Positions 23,344 through 32,279 of a stretch of 64,000 nucleotides of DNA are shown in pieces. Both the position numbers and the translations under genes were made by a program. The first letter of the stretch is position 1. Each line of letters opens with the position of its first letter. The DNA is from Flaviramulus basaltis (GTDB taxonomy: Bacteria > Bacteroidota > Bacteroidia > Flavobacteriales > Flavobacteriaceae): contig NZ_FPKV01000002.1 in assembly GCF_900114265.1 (NCBI RefSeq), forward strand, positions 806,001-870,000, read 5' to 3'. The notes beneath the pieces are model-generated. The model did no database searches. It was not told the origin of the DNA and saw only the letters and a list, made by a program, of their open reading frames with translations.

Positions 23344-24675
23344 TTAATTAACTTCCATAACGTGGTTTACAATATCAATTCTTACCAAACCATCATCATC
23401 AATTTTTGTTAGCTTAACTTTATGCAAAGTATTAACTAATTCTGGATTCCATGGCGCTTTTACTTTAACATAATTTTCAGTAAAACCTTGTATATAACCT
23501 TCTTTGTTTTCACTTTCAAATAAAACGGTTCTAGTTGTTCCTGTTTGGCTCTCATAAAATGCACGACGCTTTTTTACTGACAAACCACGTAACATTTTAC
23601 TACGTTTACTTCTTATATTTTTTGGCACAACATTATCCATTTCTGCCGCTTCGGTATTATCACGTTCAGAATAAGTAAACACATGCAAGTATGAAATATC
23701 TAGTTCATTCAAAAAGTTGTATGTCTCTAAAAAATGCTCATCAGTTTCACCAGGAAAACCAACAATAACATCAACACCAATACAAGCATGAGGCATCACT
23801 TGTTTTATTTTAGCAACCCTATCAACATACAATTCTCGCATGTAACGACGTTTCATTTTTTTAAGAATATCGTTACTTCCAGATTGTAAAGGAATATGAA
23901 AATGAGGTACAAAAGCTCTTGATTTTGAAACTAAATCAATCGTTTCGTTTTTTAACAAATTTGGCTCTATAGAAGAAATTCTTAAACGCTCAATACCGTC
24001 AACTTTATCTAACTCTGTAACCAAGTCCAAAAACGTATGTTCATGTTTTTTATTACCAAATTCGCCTTTCCCATAATCACCAATATTTACACCAGTTAAA
24101 ACAATTTCTTTTATATTTTGTTTTGCTATTTCTTTAGCATTTTTCAAAACACTTTCCATGGTATCACTACGTGAAATACCACGAGCTAAAGGAATTGTGC
24201 AATATGTACATTTATAATCGCAACCATCTTGTACTTTTAAAAAAGCACGCGTTCTATCTCCTATTGAGTAAGAACCTACATAAAAATCTGCTTCTTCAAT
24301 CTCACAAGAATGCACTTCGCCAAAATCATTTTTAGAAAGATCGTTTATATAATCGGTAATCTTAAATTTTTCAGTTGCACCAAGTACTAAATCCACACCA
24401 TTTACATCAGCTAATTCTTGTGGTTTAAGTTGTGCATAACAACCAACGGCAGCAACAAAAGCATCAGGATTCGCTTTTTGTGCTTGTTTTACAATGGTTT
24501 TAAAACGCTTGTCTGCATTTTCGGTAACCGAACAAGTATTAATAACATAAATATCTGCTTTTTCAGAAAAATCTACGCGATTAAAACCTTCATCCTTAAA
24601 ATTTCTAGCAATCGTAGACGTTTCAGAAAAATTTAGTTTACAACCTAAAGTATAAAATGCGACTTTCTTTCTCAT
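23344..24675 (-). CDS. mtaB: tRNA t6A37 methylthiotransferase MtaB
   Basis: 443 aa. It is a radical SAM methylthiotransferase that converts t6A37 to ms2t6A in tRNAs reading ANN codons. The N-terminal UPF0004 domain supplies three cluster cysteines (TLGCKLNFSET, NTCSVTENADKR, VGCYAQLKP). The radical SAM motif CDYKCTYC (about residue 153) follows, with TRAM-like residues at the C-terminus (GYIQGFTENYVKVK). The TLGCKLN-x-ET pattern, rather than TFGCQMN, separates MtaB from MiaB and RimO. Confidence 0.93.
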   Translation of the reverse strand: MRKKVAFYTLGCKLNFSETSTIARNFKDEGFNRVDFSEKADIYVINTCSVTENADKRFKTIVKQAQKANPDAFVAAVGCYAQLKPQELADVNGVDLVLGATEKFKITDYINDLSKNDFGEVHSCEIEEADFYVGSYSIGDRTRAFLKVQDGCDYKCTYCTIPLARGISRSDTMESVLKNAKEIAKQNIKEIVLTGVNIGDYGKGEFGNKKHEHTFLDLVTELDKVDGIERLRISSIEPNLLKNETIDLVSKSRAFVPHFHIPLQSGSNDILKKMKRRYMRELYVDRVAKIKQVMPHACIGVDVIVGFPGETDEHFLETYNFLNELDISYLHVFTYSERDNTEAAEMDNVVPKNIRSKRSKMLRGLSVKKRRAFYESQTGTTRTVLFESENKEGYIQGFTENYVKVKAPWNPELVNTLHKVKLTKIDDDGLVRIDIVNHVMEVN

Positions 24676-24763
24676 TATAATTTGTTACCCTGAACTTGTT
24701 TCAAGATTTTTTAAAATTTATCTTTACCGTTAAAAGACTGCAAATTTACAACTATTAAGTTAT

Positions 24764-26383
24764 ATGATAAAACCTATTTTAAAACAAATAATTAACTATT
24801 TATCAATTAGTTGTATTACATTTTTATTTTTTTCCTGCGGAAGTAATTCCAACTCTAGCAAAGACCATTTGGTTTTTCGTTACAACGAATATGCAAATAT
24901 TAACACCCTAGACCCTGCCTTTTCAAGAACTTTGCAAGACAATTCGGTTTCTAATCAATTATTTAACGGTTTAGTACAATTAGATAGTGATTTAAACATC
25001 TTACCATGTATAGCAAAAAATTGGACGGTTTCAAATGATGGAACAACCTATACATTTTCATTACGTGATGATGTCTTTTTTCACAAACATAAATTATTTG
25101 GAAAAGATTCAACACGTGTGGTTAAAGCTAATGATTTTGAATATAGTTTAAATAGGTTAAGAGATGATAAAATTGCAGCTCCTGGTAGTTGGGTTTTAAA
25201 TAAAGTTGATGACTTTAAAGCTATTAACGACACGCTTTTTGAGATTAAATTAAAACAGCCATTCCCTGCTTTTATAGGTTTATTAACTATGAAATACTGC
25301 TCTGTTGTACCAAAGGAAATAGTTGATTATTATGGTTCTGAATTTCGTTCAAATCCTATAGGAACAGGACCATTTAAATTTAAACGTTGGGAAGAAAACA
25401 TAAAACTTGTTTTGAGAAAAAATGAGCTCTATTTTGAAAAAGATAGTTTAGGTAATGCTTTACCATATTTAGAGGCTGTAGCTTTAACTTTTTTACCAGA
25501 TAAACAAAGTGAATTTTTACAATTCATACAAGGCAACTTAGACTTTTTAAACAGTTTAGACACCTCATATAAAGACGAACTACTAACGGCAGATGGACAA
25601 CTTCGAGATACTTATACCAAAAATGTTAATATGATTCGTGGCCCTTACTTAAATACCGAATATTTAGGGTTTTACTTGGATTCTGAAACACCCGAAATAA
25701 AATCGGAACTTATAAGGAAAGCCATAAATTATGGTTTTGACAGAAAAAAAATGATTATCTACTTACGCAATGGCATAGGCAATCCTGCAAATGGTGGCTT
25801 TATACCAATTGGACTTCCTGGCTACAATGAGTCTATTGGTTTTTCTTATCAACCTGAAAAATCAAAACAATTAATTGAACAATTTAAAGAAGAAAGTGGT
25901 ATAACTAACCCTGAAATCACTTTAGTAACCACCAGTAATTACCTAAGTTTTTGTGAGTTTATACAACGTGAACTTGAAAAAAATGGATTAATAATTAATG
26001 TTGATGTCATGCCAGAAGCCTCTTTAAGATCAGCCAGATCAAACGGAAAAGTAGATATGTTTAGGAGTTCTTGGATTGCTGATTATTTAGATGCCGAAAA
26101 CTATTTATCAATATTTTACAGTAAAAATTTTGCTCCTAATGGTTCAAATTACTTTCATTACAAAAGTGCTCAGTTTGATAGTTTATACAATAAAGCATTT
26201 ACAGTAACTAATATAGATGAACGAAAACATTTGTACACAACCATGGACTCTTTGGCTATGCAAAAAGCACTCATGGTTCCTTTATTCTATGATGAAGTGA
26301 TTCGATTTACAAGAAAAAATGTAACAGGCTTAGGAATTAACCCTATTAATCTATTAGATTTAAAATACATTAGAAAGAACTGA
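24764..26383 (+). CDS. Oligopeptide-type ABC substrate-binding lipoprotein (SBP_bac_5)
   Basis: 539 aa. A lipobox Cys (FLFFSCGSNS) follows a hydrophobic signal. The SBP family 5 pattern is clear: YANINTLDPAFSRTLQDNSV, NQLFNGLVQLDSDLNILPCI, the conserved IAKNWTVSNDGTTYTFSLRD, NPIGTGPFKFKRW and AINYGFDRKKMI. It binds peptides or similar small ligands. No DppBCDF-type permease or ATPase genes are adjacent, so the transporter is encoded elsewhere. It overlaps the convergent gene at 26370 by 14 bases. Confidence 0.88.
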   Translation: MIKPILKQIINYLSISCITFLFFSCGSNSNSSKDHLVFRYNEYANINTLDPAFSRTLQDNSVSNQLFNGLVQLDSDLNILPCIAKNWTVSNDGTTYTFSLRDDVFFHKHKLFGKDSTRVVKANDFEYSLNRLRDDKIAAPGSWVLNKVDDFKAINDTLFEIKLKQPFPAFIGLLTMKYCSVVPKEIVDYYGSEFRSNPIGTGPFKFKRWEENIKLVLRKNELYFEKDSLGNALPYLEAVALTFLPDKQSEFLQFIQGNLDFLNSLDTSYKDELLTADGQLRDTYTKNVNMIRGPYLNTEYLGFYLDSETPEIKSELIRKAINYGFDRKKMIIYLRNGIGNPANGGFIPIGLPGYNESIGFSYQPEKSKQLIEQFKEESGITNPEITLVTTSNYLSFCEFIQRELEKNGLIINVDVMPEASLRSARSNGKVDMFRSSWIADYLDAENYLSIFYSKNFAPNGSNYFHYKSAQFDSLYNKAFTVTNIDERKHLYTTMDSLAMQKALMVPLFYDEVIRFTRKNVTGLGINPINLLDLKYIRKN

Positions 26384-27098
26384 TTTCGTTCTCTTTTATT
26401 TCACCAAATTCAAGCTCTTCTTTTTTTTCATTTATAACACCAAAAACTATTAAATATATTGAAAGACCATAAAACAGCATGATTAGAAAATCCTGATATG
26501 GTATATCCGTTTTAAATGTTTTTATTGCCATAATACCTTCACTTATAATAAACAATATAATACCAAAAAACACGTAGAGATAACTCTTTTTGTTAAACAC
26601 GTCTTTTCTTAAGTAAGCAAATTGAAACATTAATAATGTTAAAAAAAAGCTGAATAATGCGGGTACTAAAAAAGCTTTAAGATCTTTATAAAGATATCCT
26701 ATTATAAAGATAACATACCCAAACATAATAATGGTAAAAGGAATTAATCTGGAAACATTAAAATCTTTCTTATGTGAAAATTTTATACAAAAAAATATTT
26801 TTCCAACTGAAAAAAACAATAAACTCAAACTTAAAGAAATAATATTCGTGTGATTAATAACAAGTATGTCTCCAATAAAAAAGAATGATAAAGCAAAAAG
26901 CAACCATCTATGCTTTTTTTTATCATTATCAATTTTATTGAAATAAAAATAACTCATTAAAAGAGGCAATAACCAAAGTTTTGTTATATATCTATACGGA
27001 AAAATTGGAAGTTGTATTTTTACAAAAATGTCGATTAAAAGTATTGAAAAATAAAGCAGCGCGAACTGTTTATGATTCGTAAAAACATATTTTACCAT
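26370..27098 (-). CDS. YhhN-like multi-pass membrane protein (lysoplasmalogenase family candidate)
   Basis: 242 aa, about eight hydrophobic helices. LFALSFFFIGDILVI and IISEGIMAIKTF correspond to the paired acidic motifs of the YhhN/TMEM86 family (FSxxGDxxL and SDxxxA), though the second is ISEG rather than SD. Members cleave the vinyl-ether bond of lysoplasmalogens, or are uncharacterised. The activity is uncertain here because of the motif change. The tail is acidic (EKKEELEFGEIKENEISSF) and overlaps the convergent binding-protein gene. Confidence 0.6.
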   Translation of the reverse strand: MVKYVFTNHKQFALLYFSILLIDIFVKIQLPIFPYRYITKLWLLPLLMSYFYFNKIDNDKKKHRWLLFALSFFFIGDILVINHTNIISLSLSLLFFSVGKIFFCIKFSHKKDFNVSRLIPFTIIMFGYVIFIIGYLYKDLKAFLVPALFSFFLTLLMFQFAYLRKDVFNKKSYLYVFFGIILFIISEGIMAIKTFKTDIPYQDFLIMLFYGLSIYLIVFGVINEKKEELEFGEIKENEISSF

Positions 27099-27217
27099 TA
27101 TTTAAGATTAGGGATAATCTCGATAAAACTAACAAAAATATCGTTTAAAAGCTATTTTACTTTAAAATAATTAATATTATAATGCTTTTCTTCATCTATT
27201 GTTAATGAAAAACAATT

Positions 27218-28393
27218 TTATTGGCGACGATATTTTTGAGTTTCCTCAAAAACGTGCTCTAAAATATCTTGATCATCTTTAGAAAATTCAACTTCTCGTC
27301 TAGACATAACCTCTTTAGCAACTTCAAAAGCTTTTTTTGTTTGATATGTTGTAAAACCACTACTACCGCCCCAACTAAAACTAGGCACAAAATTTCTTGG
27401 AAAACCACTTCCAAAAATATTGGTACTTACACCTATAACGGTACCTGTATTAAACATAGTATTTATGCCACATTTACTATGATCCCCCATCATAAGTCCA
27501 CAAAATTGTAATCCTGTTTTTGCGAAGCCCTCGGTTTTATAATCCCACAAACGAACTTCGGCATAATTATTTTTTAAGTTAGAAGTATTGGTATCTGCTC
27601 CTAAATTACACCATTCACCTAATACGGAATTTCCTAAAAACCCATCATGTCCTTTATTCGAATAAGCAAAAAGAACTGAATTATTCACCTCACCTCCCAC
27701 TTTACTATACGGTCCCACAGTAGTTGGCCCATAAATTTTAGCTCCCATCTTTACAATTGCATTCTCACATAAAGCAAAAGGACCTCTAATTATAGACCCT
27801 TCCATTATTTCAGCATTTCTACCAATATAAATAGGACCATTAGTTGCGTTAAGGGTTGTAAATTCTAATTTTGCACCTTCTTCAATAAAAATATTTTCTG
27901 GAGCTATAACATTATTACTTGATGGTATTGATTTTGATTTTTGTCCATTGGTTAATAAATTAAAATCTTCTTGAATCGCATCTCCATTTTTAGAAAAAAT
28001 ATCCCAAGTGTGTTCTATTTTAATAATATCTTCAGTAAACTCAATAGCTTCATATGTATTGAAATCTATGTCTTCTTGAGCTTCTTTGGTAAAAAAAGCA
28101 ATAACATCTTCATCTTTAAAAATTGCTTGGTTAATTGTTAAATCTTTAACCATTTCAACCAATTCTAAATTAGGAAGGTAAGATGAATTAATCATTATAT
28201 TTTCATCCATTTCTACCATAGGATATTTTTCAGATAAATAATCTTCCGTAATTGTTGTTGTTGTTGCTTCAAGAAAAGCTTCCCATTTTTCACGTATAGT
28301 TAATATCCCAATGCGGATATCTGCCACTGGACGAGTAAATGTAAATGGCAATAAATTGTTACGTGAAGGACCATCAAAAAGAATGTAATTCAT
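27218..28393 (-). CDS. GlmU-like protein with left-handed beta-helix
   Basis: 391 aa. The C-terminal half has the isoleucine/valine-rich hexapeptide pattern of a left-handed beta-helix (GPIYIGRNAEIMEGSIIRGP, AKIYGPTTVGPYSKVGGEVN). The N-terminal part starts MNYILFDGPSRNNLLPFTFT and lacks the GxGTRM nucleotide-binding loop of true sugar nucleotidyltransferases. I recognise this as the Bacteroidetes group usually labelled putative sugar nucleotidyltransferase or GlmU family. Acyl- or nucleotidyl-transfer in cell-wall sugar metabolism is a guess. It is upstream of nothing on its strand for 120 bases; rpmE2 precedes it on the same strand behind a terminator. Confidence 0.75.
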   Translation of the reverse strand: MNYILFDGPSRNNLLPFTFTRPVADIRIGILTIREKWEAFLEATTTTITEDYLSEKYPMVEMDENIMINSSYLPNLELVEMVKDLTINQAIFKDEDVIAFFTKEAQEDIDFNTYEAIEFTEDIIKIEHTWDIFSKNGDAIQEDFNLLTNGQKSKSIPSSNNVIAPENIFIEEGAKLEFTTLNATNGPIYIGRNAEIMEGSIIRGPFALCENAIVKMGAKIYGPTTVGPYSKVGGEVNNSVLFAYSNKGHDGFLGNSVLGEWCNLGADTNTSNLKNNYAEVRLWDYKTEGFAKTGLQFCGLMMGDHSKCGINTMFNTGTVIGVSTNIFGSGFPRNFVPSFSWGGSSGFTTYQTKKAFEVAKEVMSRREVEFSKDDQDILEHVFEETQKYRRQ

Positions 28394-28473
28394 AGTAAAG
28401 TTGGGAATTAAAAGTTTTAAATTACTTTATTCTACCTTTATATACATCCAAAAGTAGTTTAATTGTATAAAAT

Positions 28474-28500
28474 AAAAAAGCCTTTCAAAATTGAAAGGCT
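28474..28500 (-). terminator. Terminator after rpmE2
   Basis: Stem AGCCTTTCAA / TTGAAAGGCT with a two-base centre, followed on the minus strand by a run of T (28474-28479). Confidence 0.85.
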
Positions 28501-28525
28501 TAATAAATATGATATGACTCTAAAA

Positions 28526-28777
28526 TTATTTTTTGAATTTAGAGTATTTGTTTTTGAACTTATCAATACGACCAGCTGTATCTACTAATTTAGATTTACC
28601 AGTGTAGTATGGATGAGATGTTCTAGAAATCTCCATTTTAACTAATGGATATTCAACACCATCAACTTCAAGAGTTTCGTTAGTATCTGCAGTAGATTTT
28701 GTTAAAAACACATCTTCGTTAGACATATCTTTAAATGCTACCATTCTATAATTTTCTGGGTGTATACCTTTTCTCAT
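28526..28777 (-). CDS. rpmE2: 50S ribosomal protein L31, type B (cysteine-free)
   Basis: 83 aa. [20 protein letters not shown] and [20 protein letters not shown] are the type B L31 blocks. There is no cysteine at all, so it lacks the zinc-binding motif of type A L31 (RpmE). It is part of the large ribosomal subunit. In organisms with both forms the type B copy is induced by zinc shortage; I see no zinc-uptake repressor box upstream. It is a single-gene unit with its own terminator. Confidence 0.96.
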   Translation of the reverse strand: MRKGIHPENYRMVAFKDMSNEDVFLTKSTADTNETLEVDGVEYPLVKMEISRTSHPYYTGKSKLVDTAGRIDKFKNKYSKFKK

Positions 28778-28889
28778 CGCTAAATGCTTTTTATTCTTTT
28801 CAATTTTGGAAGTGCAAATTTAAGAATTTTTTACAAATTCACAATACTTTTTAATAATTTTTATTTTTAAGTATTTTGTAACGATTTGT

Positions 28890-28897
28890 TATATTTG
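28890..28897 (+). promoter_or_regulatory. -7 box (TATATTTG) for the DUF4199 gene
   Basis: A perfect TAnnTTTG match lies 39 bp before the ATG. No clear -33 element at the standard spacing. Confidence 0.5.
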
Positions 28898-28936
28898 AAT
28901 ACTAACTAAGAAACTAATCAAATTAAACAAAATTTT

Positions 28937-29467
28937 ATGGAAAAACCTTTAAAGTCTATTGCTGTTAATTATGGCCTATATTTAGGAGTTTTATTAGCAT
29001 TAATAACCGTTCTCGCTTACGCGGTTAACATCGAACTACTAACCAACATGTGGGTAGGTATACTAATAATTATTATTATAATTGTATTTGGAATTATTTC
29101 AGTTGCAAAAATCAAACAAGTAAAAAATGGATTTGCTTCTTTTAAAGAAGCTTTTACATCATACTTCATAACAGTAATTATAGGGTTATTAATTAGTACA
29201 TTAGTCTCTTTTCTATTATTTAATTTTATTGATACTGATGCGGCTGAAGTTTTAAAAGAAAAGACAATTGAAAAAACCGTTGAAATGTTAGAAGGATTTA
29301 ATACTCCTTCTGATGTTATTGCCCAAACAGTTGAGCAAATTGAATCTCAAAATCAATATTCTATAGGTAATATATTTAAAGGCCTAGCAGGATATCTTGT
29401 TTTTTTTAGTATAATTGGATTAATAGTTGCGGCTGTAATGAAAAAAAATAATCCAGACGCAGAATAA
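28937..29467 (+). CDS. DUF4199 integral membrane protein
   Basis: 176 aa with four hydrophobic helices (about 9-27, 34-54, 72-95 and 145-167). A cytoplasmic or periplasmic acidic loop sits between the third and fourth (TDAAEVLKEKTIEKTVEMLE). KNGFASFKEAFTSYF (about 62-76) is the recurring block of DUF4199, a Bacteroidetes membrane family of unknown function. It is followed 40 bp later by a GT2 enzyme, with which such genes commonly pair. The downstream gene has its own -7 box. Confidence 0.78.
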   Translation: MEKPLKSIAVNYGLYLGVLLALITVLAYAVNIELLTNMWVGILIIIIIIVFGIISVAKIKQVKNGFASFKEAFTSYFITVIIGLLISTLVSFLLFNFIDTDAAEVLKEKTIEKTVEMLEGFNTPSDVIAQTVEQIESQNQYSIGNIFKGLAGYLVFFSIIGLIVAAVMKKNNPDAE

Positions 29468-29473
29468 ATTCAG

Positions 29474-29481
29474 TATTTTTG
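29474..29481 (+). promoter_or_regulatory. -7 box (TATTTTTG) for the GT2 gene
   Basis: A perfect TAnnTTTG lies 26 bp before the ATG at 29508 and starts six bases after the preceding stop. Confidence 0.5.
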
Positions 29482-29507
29482 AAACATCAAATTTTGAAAA
29501 TATTTAA

Positions 29508-30458
29508 ATGAATATATCAGTAGTCATACCACTACTTAACGAACAAGACTCTTTAACCGAATTACATGATTGGATTGCAAAAGTTATGCAATTCAATCAT
29601 TTTTCATATGAAATTATCTTCATTGATGATGGTAGTATAGATGATTCATGGAAAATAATAAGTCAGCTATCACAAAAAGACAGTAATGTTAAAGGCATTA
29701 GGTTTTTAAAAAACTTCGGTAAATCGCAAGCACTTCATGCTGGGTTTGAAAAAACCCAAGGTGATGTTGTAATCACGATGGATGCCGACTTACAGGATAA
29801 TCCAGACGAAATCCCCGAACTTTACAACATGATTAAAAATGAGGGGTTTGATTTGGTTTCAGGTTGGAAAAAAGTACGTTACGACTCTGTTATTTCTAAA
29901 AACTTACCTTCAAAATTATTCAATTGGGCAGCTAGAAAAACATCAGGTGTTAAGCTAAATGACTTTAATTGCGGTCTTAAAGCTTACCATATTGATGTTG
30001 TTAAAAACATAGATATTAATGGAGAAATGCATCGTTACATACCTGTGCTTTCAAAAAATGCTGGTTTTACTAAAATAGGTGAAAAAGTAGTACAACATCA
30101 AGCTAGAAAATATGGTGAGACTAAATTTGGCATGAACCGTTTTGTTCATGGTTTTTTAGATTTAATTACCATTTGGTTTTTGTCTCGTTTTGGTAAGCGA
30201 CCTATGCATTTATTTGGTGCTTTAGGCTTTATTATGTTTGCTGTTGGTTTTGCATTTGCATTATATCTTGGTATAGATAAATTATTTTTAAATCCTTCAG
30301 GAAGACTAATAACTCAACGTCCACAATTCTATCTATCACTTTCTACAATGATTATTGGTACTCAGTTTTTTATTGCAGGTTTTTTAGGAGAAATTGTTTT
30401 AAGAAACAGACAAGACAAAAAGCGCTATTTAATTAAAGATGAATTAAATTTAGGTTAA
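29508..30458 (+). CDS. Polyprenyl-phosphate glycosyltransferase, GT2 family
   Basis: 316 aa. The GT-A domain begins NISVVIPLLNEQDSLTEL. FIDDGSIDDSW holds the nucleotide-binding Asp, and VVITMDADLQDNPDEIPELY holds the DxD-type metal site (about residues 89-108). The C-terminal part has two transmembrane helices (about 233-255 and 275-295), as in GtrB, DpmA-like and ArnC-type enzymes. It most likely loads a sugar onto undecaprenyl phosphate at the inner membrane for envelope glycan modification. It is downstream of DUF4199. Confidence 0.9.
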   Translation: MNISVVIPLLNEQDSLTELHDWIAKVMQFNHFSYEIIFIDDGSIDDSWKIISQLSQKDSNVKGIRFLKNFGKSQALHAGFEKTQGDVVITMDADLQDNPDEIPELYNMIKNEGFDLVSGWKKVRYDSVISKNLPSKLFNWAARKTSGVKLNDFNCGLKAYHIDVVKNIDINGEMHRYIPVLSKNAGFTKIGEKVVQHQARKYGETKFGMNRFVHGFLDLITIWFLSRFGKRPMHLFGALGFIMFAVGFAFALYLGIDKLFLNPSGRLITQRPQFYLSLSTMIIGTQFFIAGFLGEIVLRNRQDKKRYLIKDELNLG

Positions 30459-30490
30459 AACAACCTTTTTCTCTTCAAAATGCATACTTT

Positions 30491-30525
30491 TTTGAAAATT
30501 ATTCTTTCTCAATTGTTTACTTTTG
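30491..30525 (+). promoter_or_regulatory. Promoter for the phosphohexomutase-ABC exporter operon
   Basis: A perfect -7 box TACTTTTG (30518-30525) with TTTG (30491-30494) upstream; the spacer of 23 bp is longer than the usual 19-21. The ATG follows 23 bp after the box. Confidence 0.5.
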
Positions 30526-30548
30526 AAACATATTTCTAATAAAGCATT

Positions 30549-32279
30549 ATGATACACATAGAACCAAAAATTTTAGATAGAATAAACTCCTGGTTGACAT
30601 CTGTTTTTGATGAAGACACACAAAATACAATCAAAGAAAGCATTGCTAACAACCCAAAAGATATTCAAGAAAGTTTTTATAAAGACTTAGAATTTGGTAC
30701 AGGTGGTATGCGTGGCGTAATGGGTGTTGGAACCAATAGAATAAATAAATATACACTTGGAAAAAGCACACAAGGTTTAAGTGATTATTTACATAAATCT
30801 TTTCCAAATGAAACACCTAAAGCGGTTATTGCTTACGATTGTAGACATAATAGTAAAACGCTTGCAAAAGTAGTTGCCGATGTCTTTTCTGCAAATGGTA
30901 TAGAAGTATACTTATTTGAAGATTTAAGACCAACTCCAGAATTATCATTCGCAGTAAAACATTTAAATTGCCACTGTGGTATTGTTTTAACTGCATCTCA
31001 TAATCCACCAGAATATAATGGTTACAAAGTATATTGGCAAGATGGCGGACAATTAGTGCCTCCGCATGATGATGCGGTTGTAAATATGATAAATGCCTTA
31101 AAATATAGCGACATTAAGTTTGAATCTAATAACAGTTTAATTCATTACATAGGCAAAGATGTAGACAATGTTTTTATTGATGCTTCTGTTAAAAATGGTA
31201 GTGTTGGCGCAACTCAAACTGCAAAAGATAATTTAACAATTGTTTTTACATCACTTCACGGAACTTCAATTACAGCTGTTCCTGAAACATTAAAACGTGC
31301 TGGTTATAAAAATGTTCATATTGTAAAAGAACAAGAGGTACCAAATGGTGACTTTCCAACAGTTAAATCACCAAATCCAGAAGAACCAGCTGCTTTAAAA
31401 ATGGCTTTAGAATTAGCTGAAAAAGTAAATGCTGATATTGTTATAGGAACCGATCCAGATTGTGATAGATTAGGTGTTGCCGTTCGTAATTCTGAAAATG
31501 AATTACAACTTTTAAACGGAAATCAAACCATGTTAATGATGACAGATTTCTTATTAAAACAATGGAAAGCAGAAGATAAAATTAAAGGAAAAGAATTTAT
31601 TGCATCTACTATAGTATCTACGCCTATGCTAACAAAATTAGCAAATGCTTATGGTGTTGATAGTAAAATTGTTTTAACTGGTTTTAAATGGATTGCAAAA
31701 CTTATCCATGATTTCCCAGAATTGGATTTTATTGGTGGTGGTGAAGAAAGTTTTGGTTTTATGGTTGGAGATTTTGTTCGCGATAAGGATGCTGTTACCT
31801 CTACCCTTTTAGCATGCGAAATTGCAGCTATTTCAAAATCGACTGGTAGCTCATTTTACAATGAACTTATCAAACTTTATCTTGAACACGGTTGCTACAA
31901 AGAAAAATTAGTTTCAATTACTAAAAAAGGAATTGAAGGCGCACAAGAAATTAAGCAAATGATGATTGATGCTCGCGAAAATCCATTTACTGTAATTAAC
32001 AACTCTAAAGTGGTTAAAATTGAAGATTATCAATCTTCTAAAACAAAACACTTACTTACTGGGAAAGAAAACACTATTGATGTTCCAAAATCTAATGTAT
32101 TAATTTATTATACAGAAGATGGTAGCCAAGTAGCCTTGAGACCAAGTGGAACTGAGCCAAAAATAAAATTTTATGTTAGTGTAAATACAGCTTTAAAATC
32201 TGTTGAAGATTTTAAAAATATTGAAACTCAACTTGATGATAAAGCTGATGCTATTTTAAAAGATATGAATCTAATTTAA
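30549..32279 (+). CDS. Phospho-sugar mutase (phosphoglucomutase/phosphomannomutase family)
   Basis: 576 aa, the long form common in Firmicutes and Bacteroidetes (PgcA-like). It moves a phosphate between C1 and C6 of a hexose. All four domain signatures are present: the phosphoserine loop [13 protein letters not shown] (about 154-166), the metal site [10 protein letters not shown] (about 300), the sugar-binding GGGEESFGF (about 397) and the phosphate-binding [10 protein letters not shown] (about 535). Glucose-1-P for glycogen or nucleotide sugars is the likely product. It overlaps the ABC exporter gene by one base (TAATG). Confidence 0.92.
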   Translation: MIHIEPKILDRINSWLTSVFDEDTQNTIKESIANNPKDIQESFYKDLEFGTGGMRGVMGVGTNRINKYTLGKSTQGLSDYLHKSFPNETPKAVIAYDCRHNSKTLAKVVADVFSANGIEVYLFEDLRPTPELSFAVKHLNCHCGIVLTASHNPPEYNGYKVYWQDGGQLVPPHDDAVVNMINALKYSDIKFESNNSLIHYIGKDVDNVFIDASVKNGSVGATQTAKDNLTIVFTSLHGTSITAVPETLKRAGYKNVHIVKEQEVPNGDFPTVKSPNPEEPAALKMALELAEKVNADIVIGTDPDCDRLGVAVRNSENELQLLNGNQTMLMMTDFLLKQWKAEDKIKGKEFIASTIVSTPMLTKLANAYGVDSKIVLTGFKWIAKLIHDFPELDFIGGGEESFGFMVGDFVRDKDAVTSTLLACEIAAISKSTGSSFYNELIKLYLEHGCYKEKLVSITKKGIEGAQEIKQMMIDARENPFTVINNSKVVKIEDYQSSKTKHLLTGKENTIDVPKSNVLIYYTEDGSQVALRPSGTEPKIKFYVSVNTALKSVEDFKNIETQLDDKADAILKDMNLI

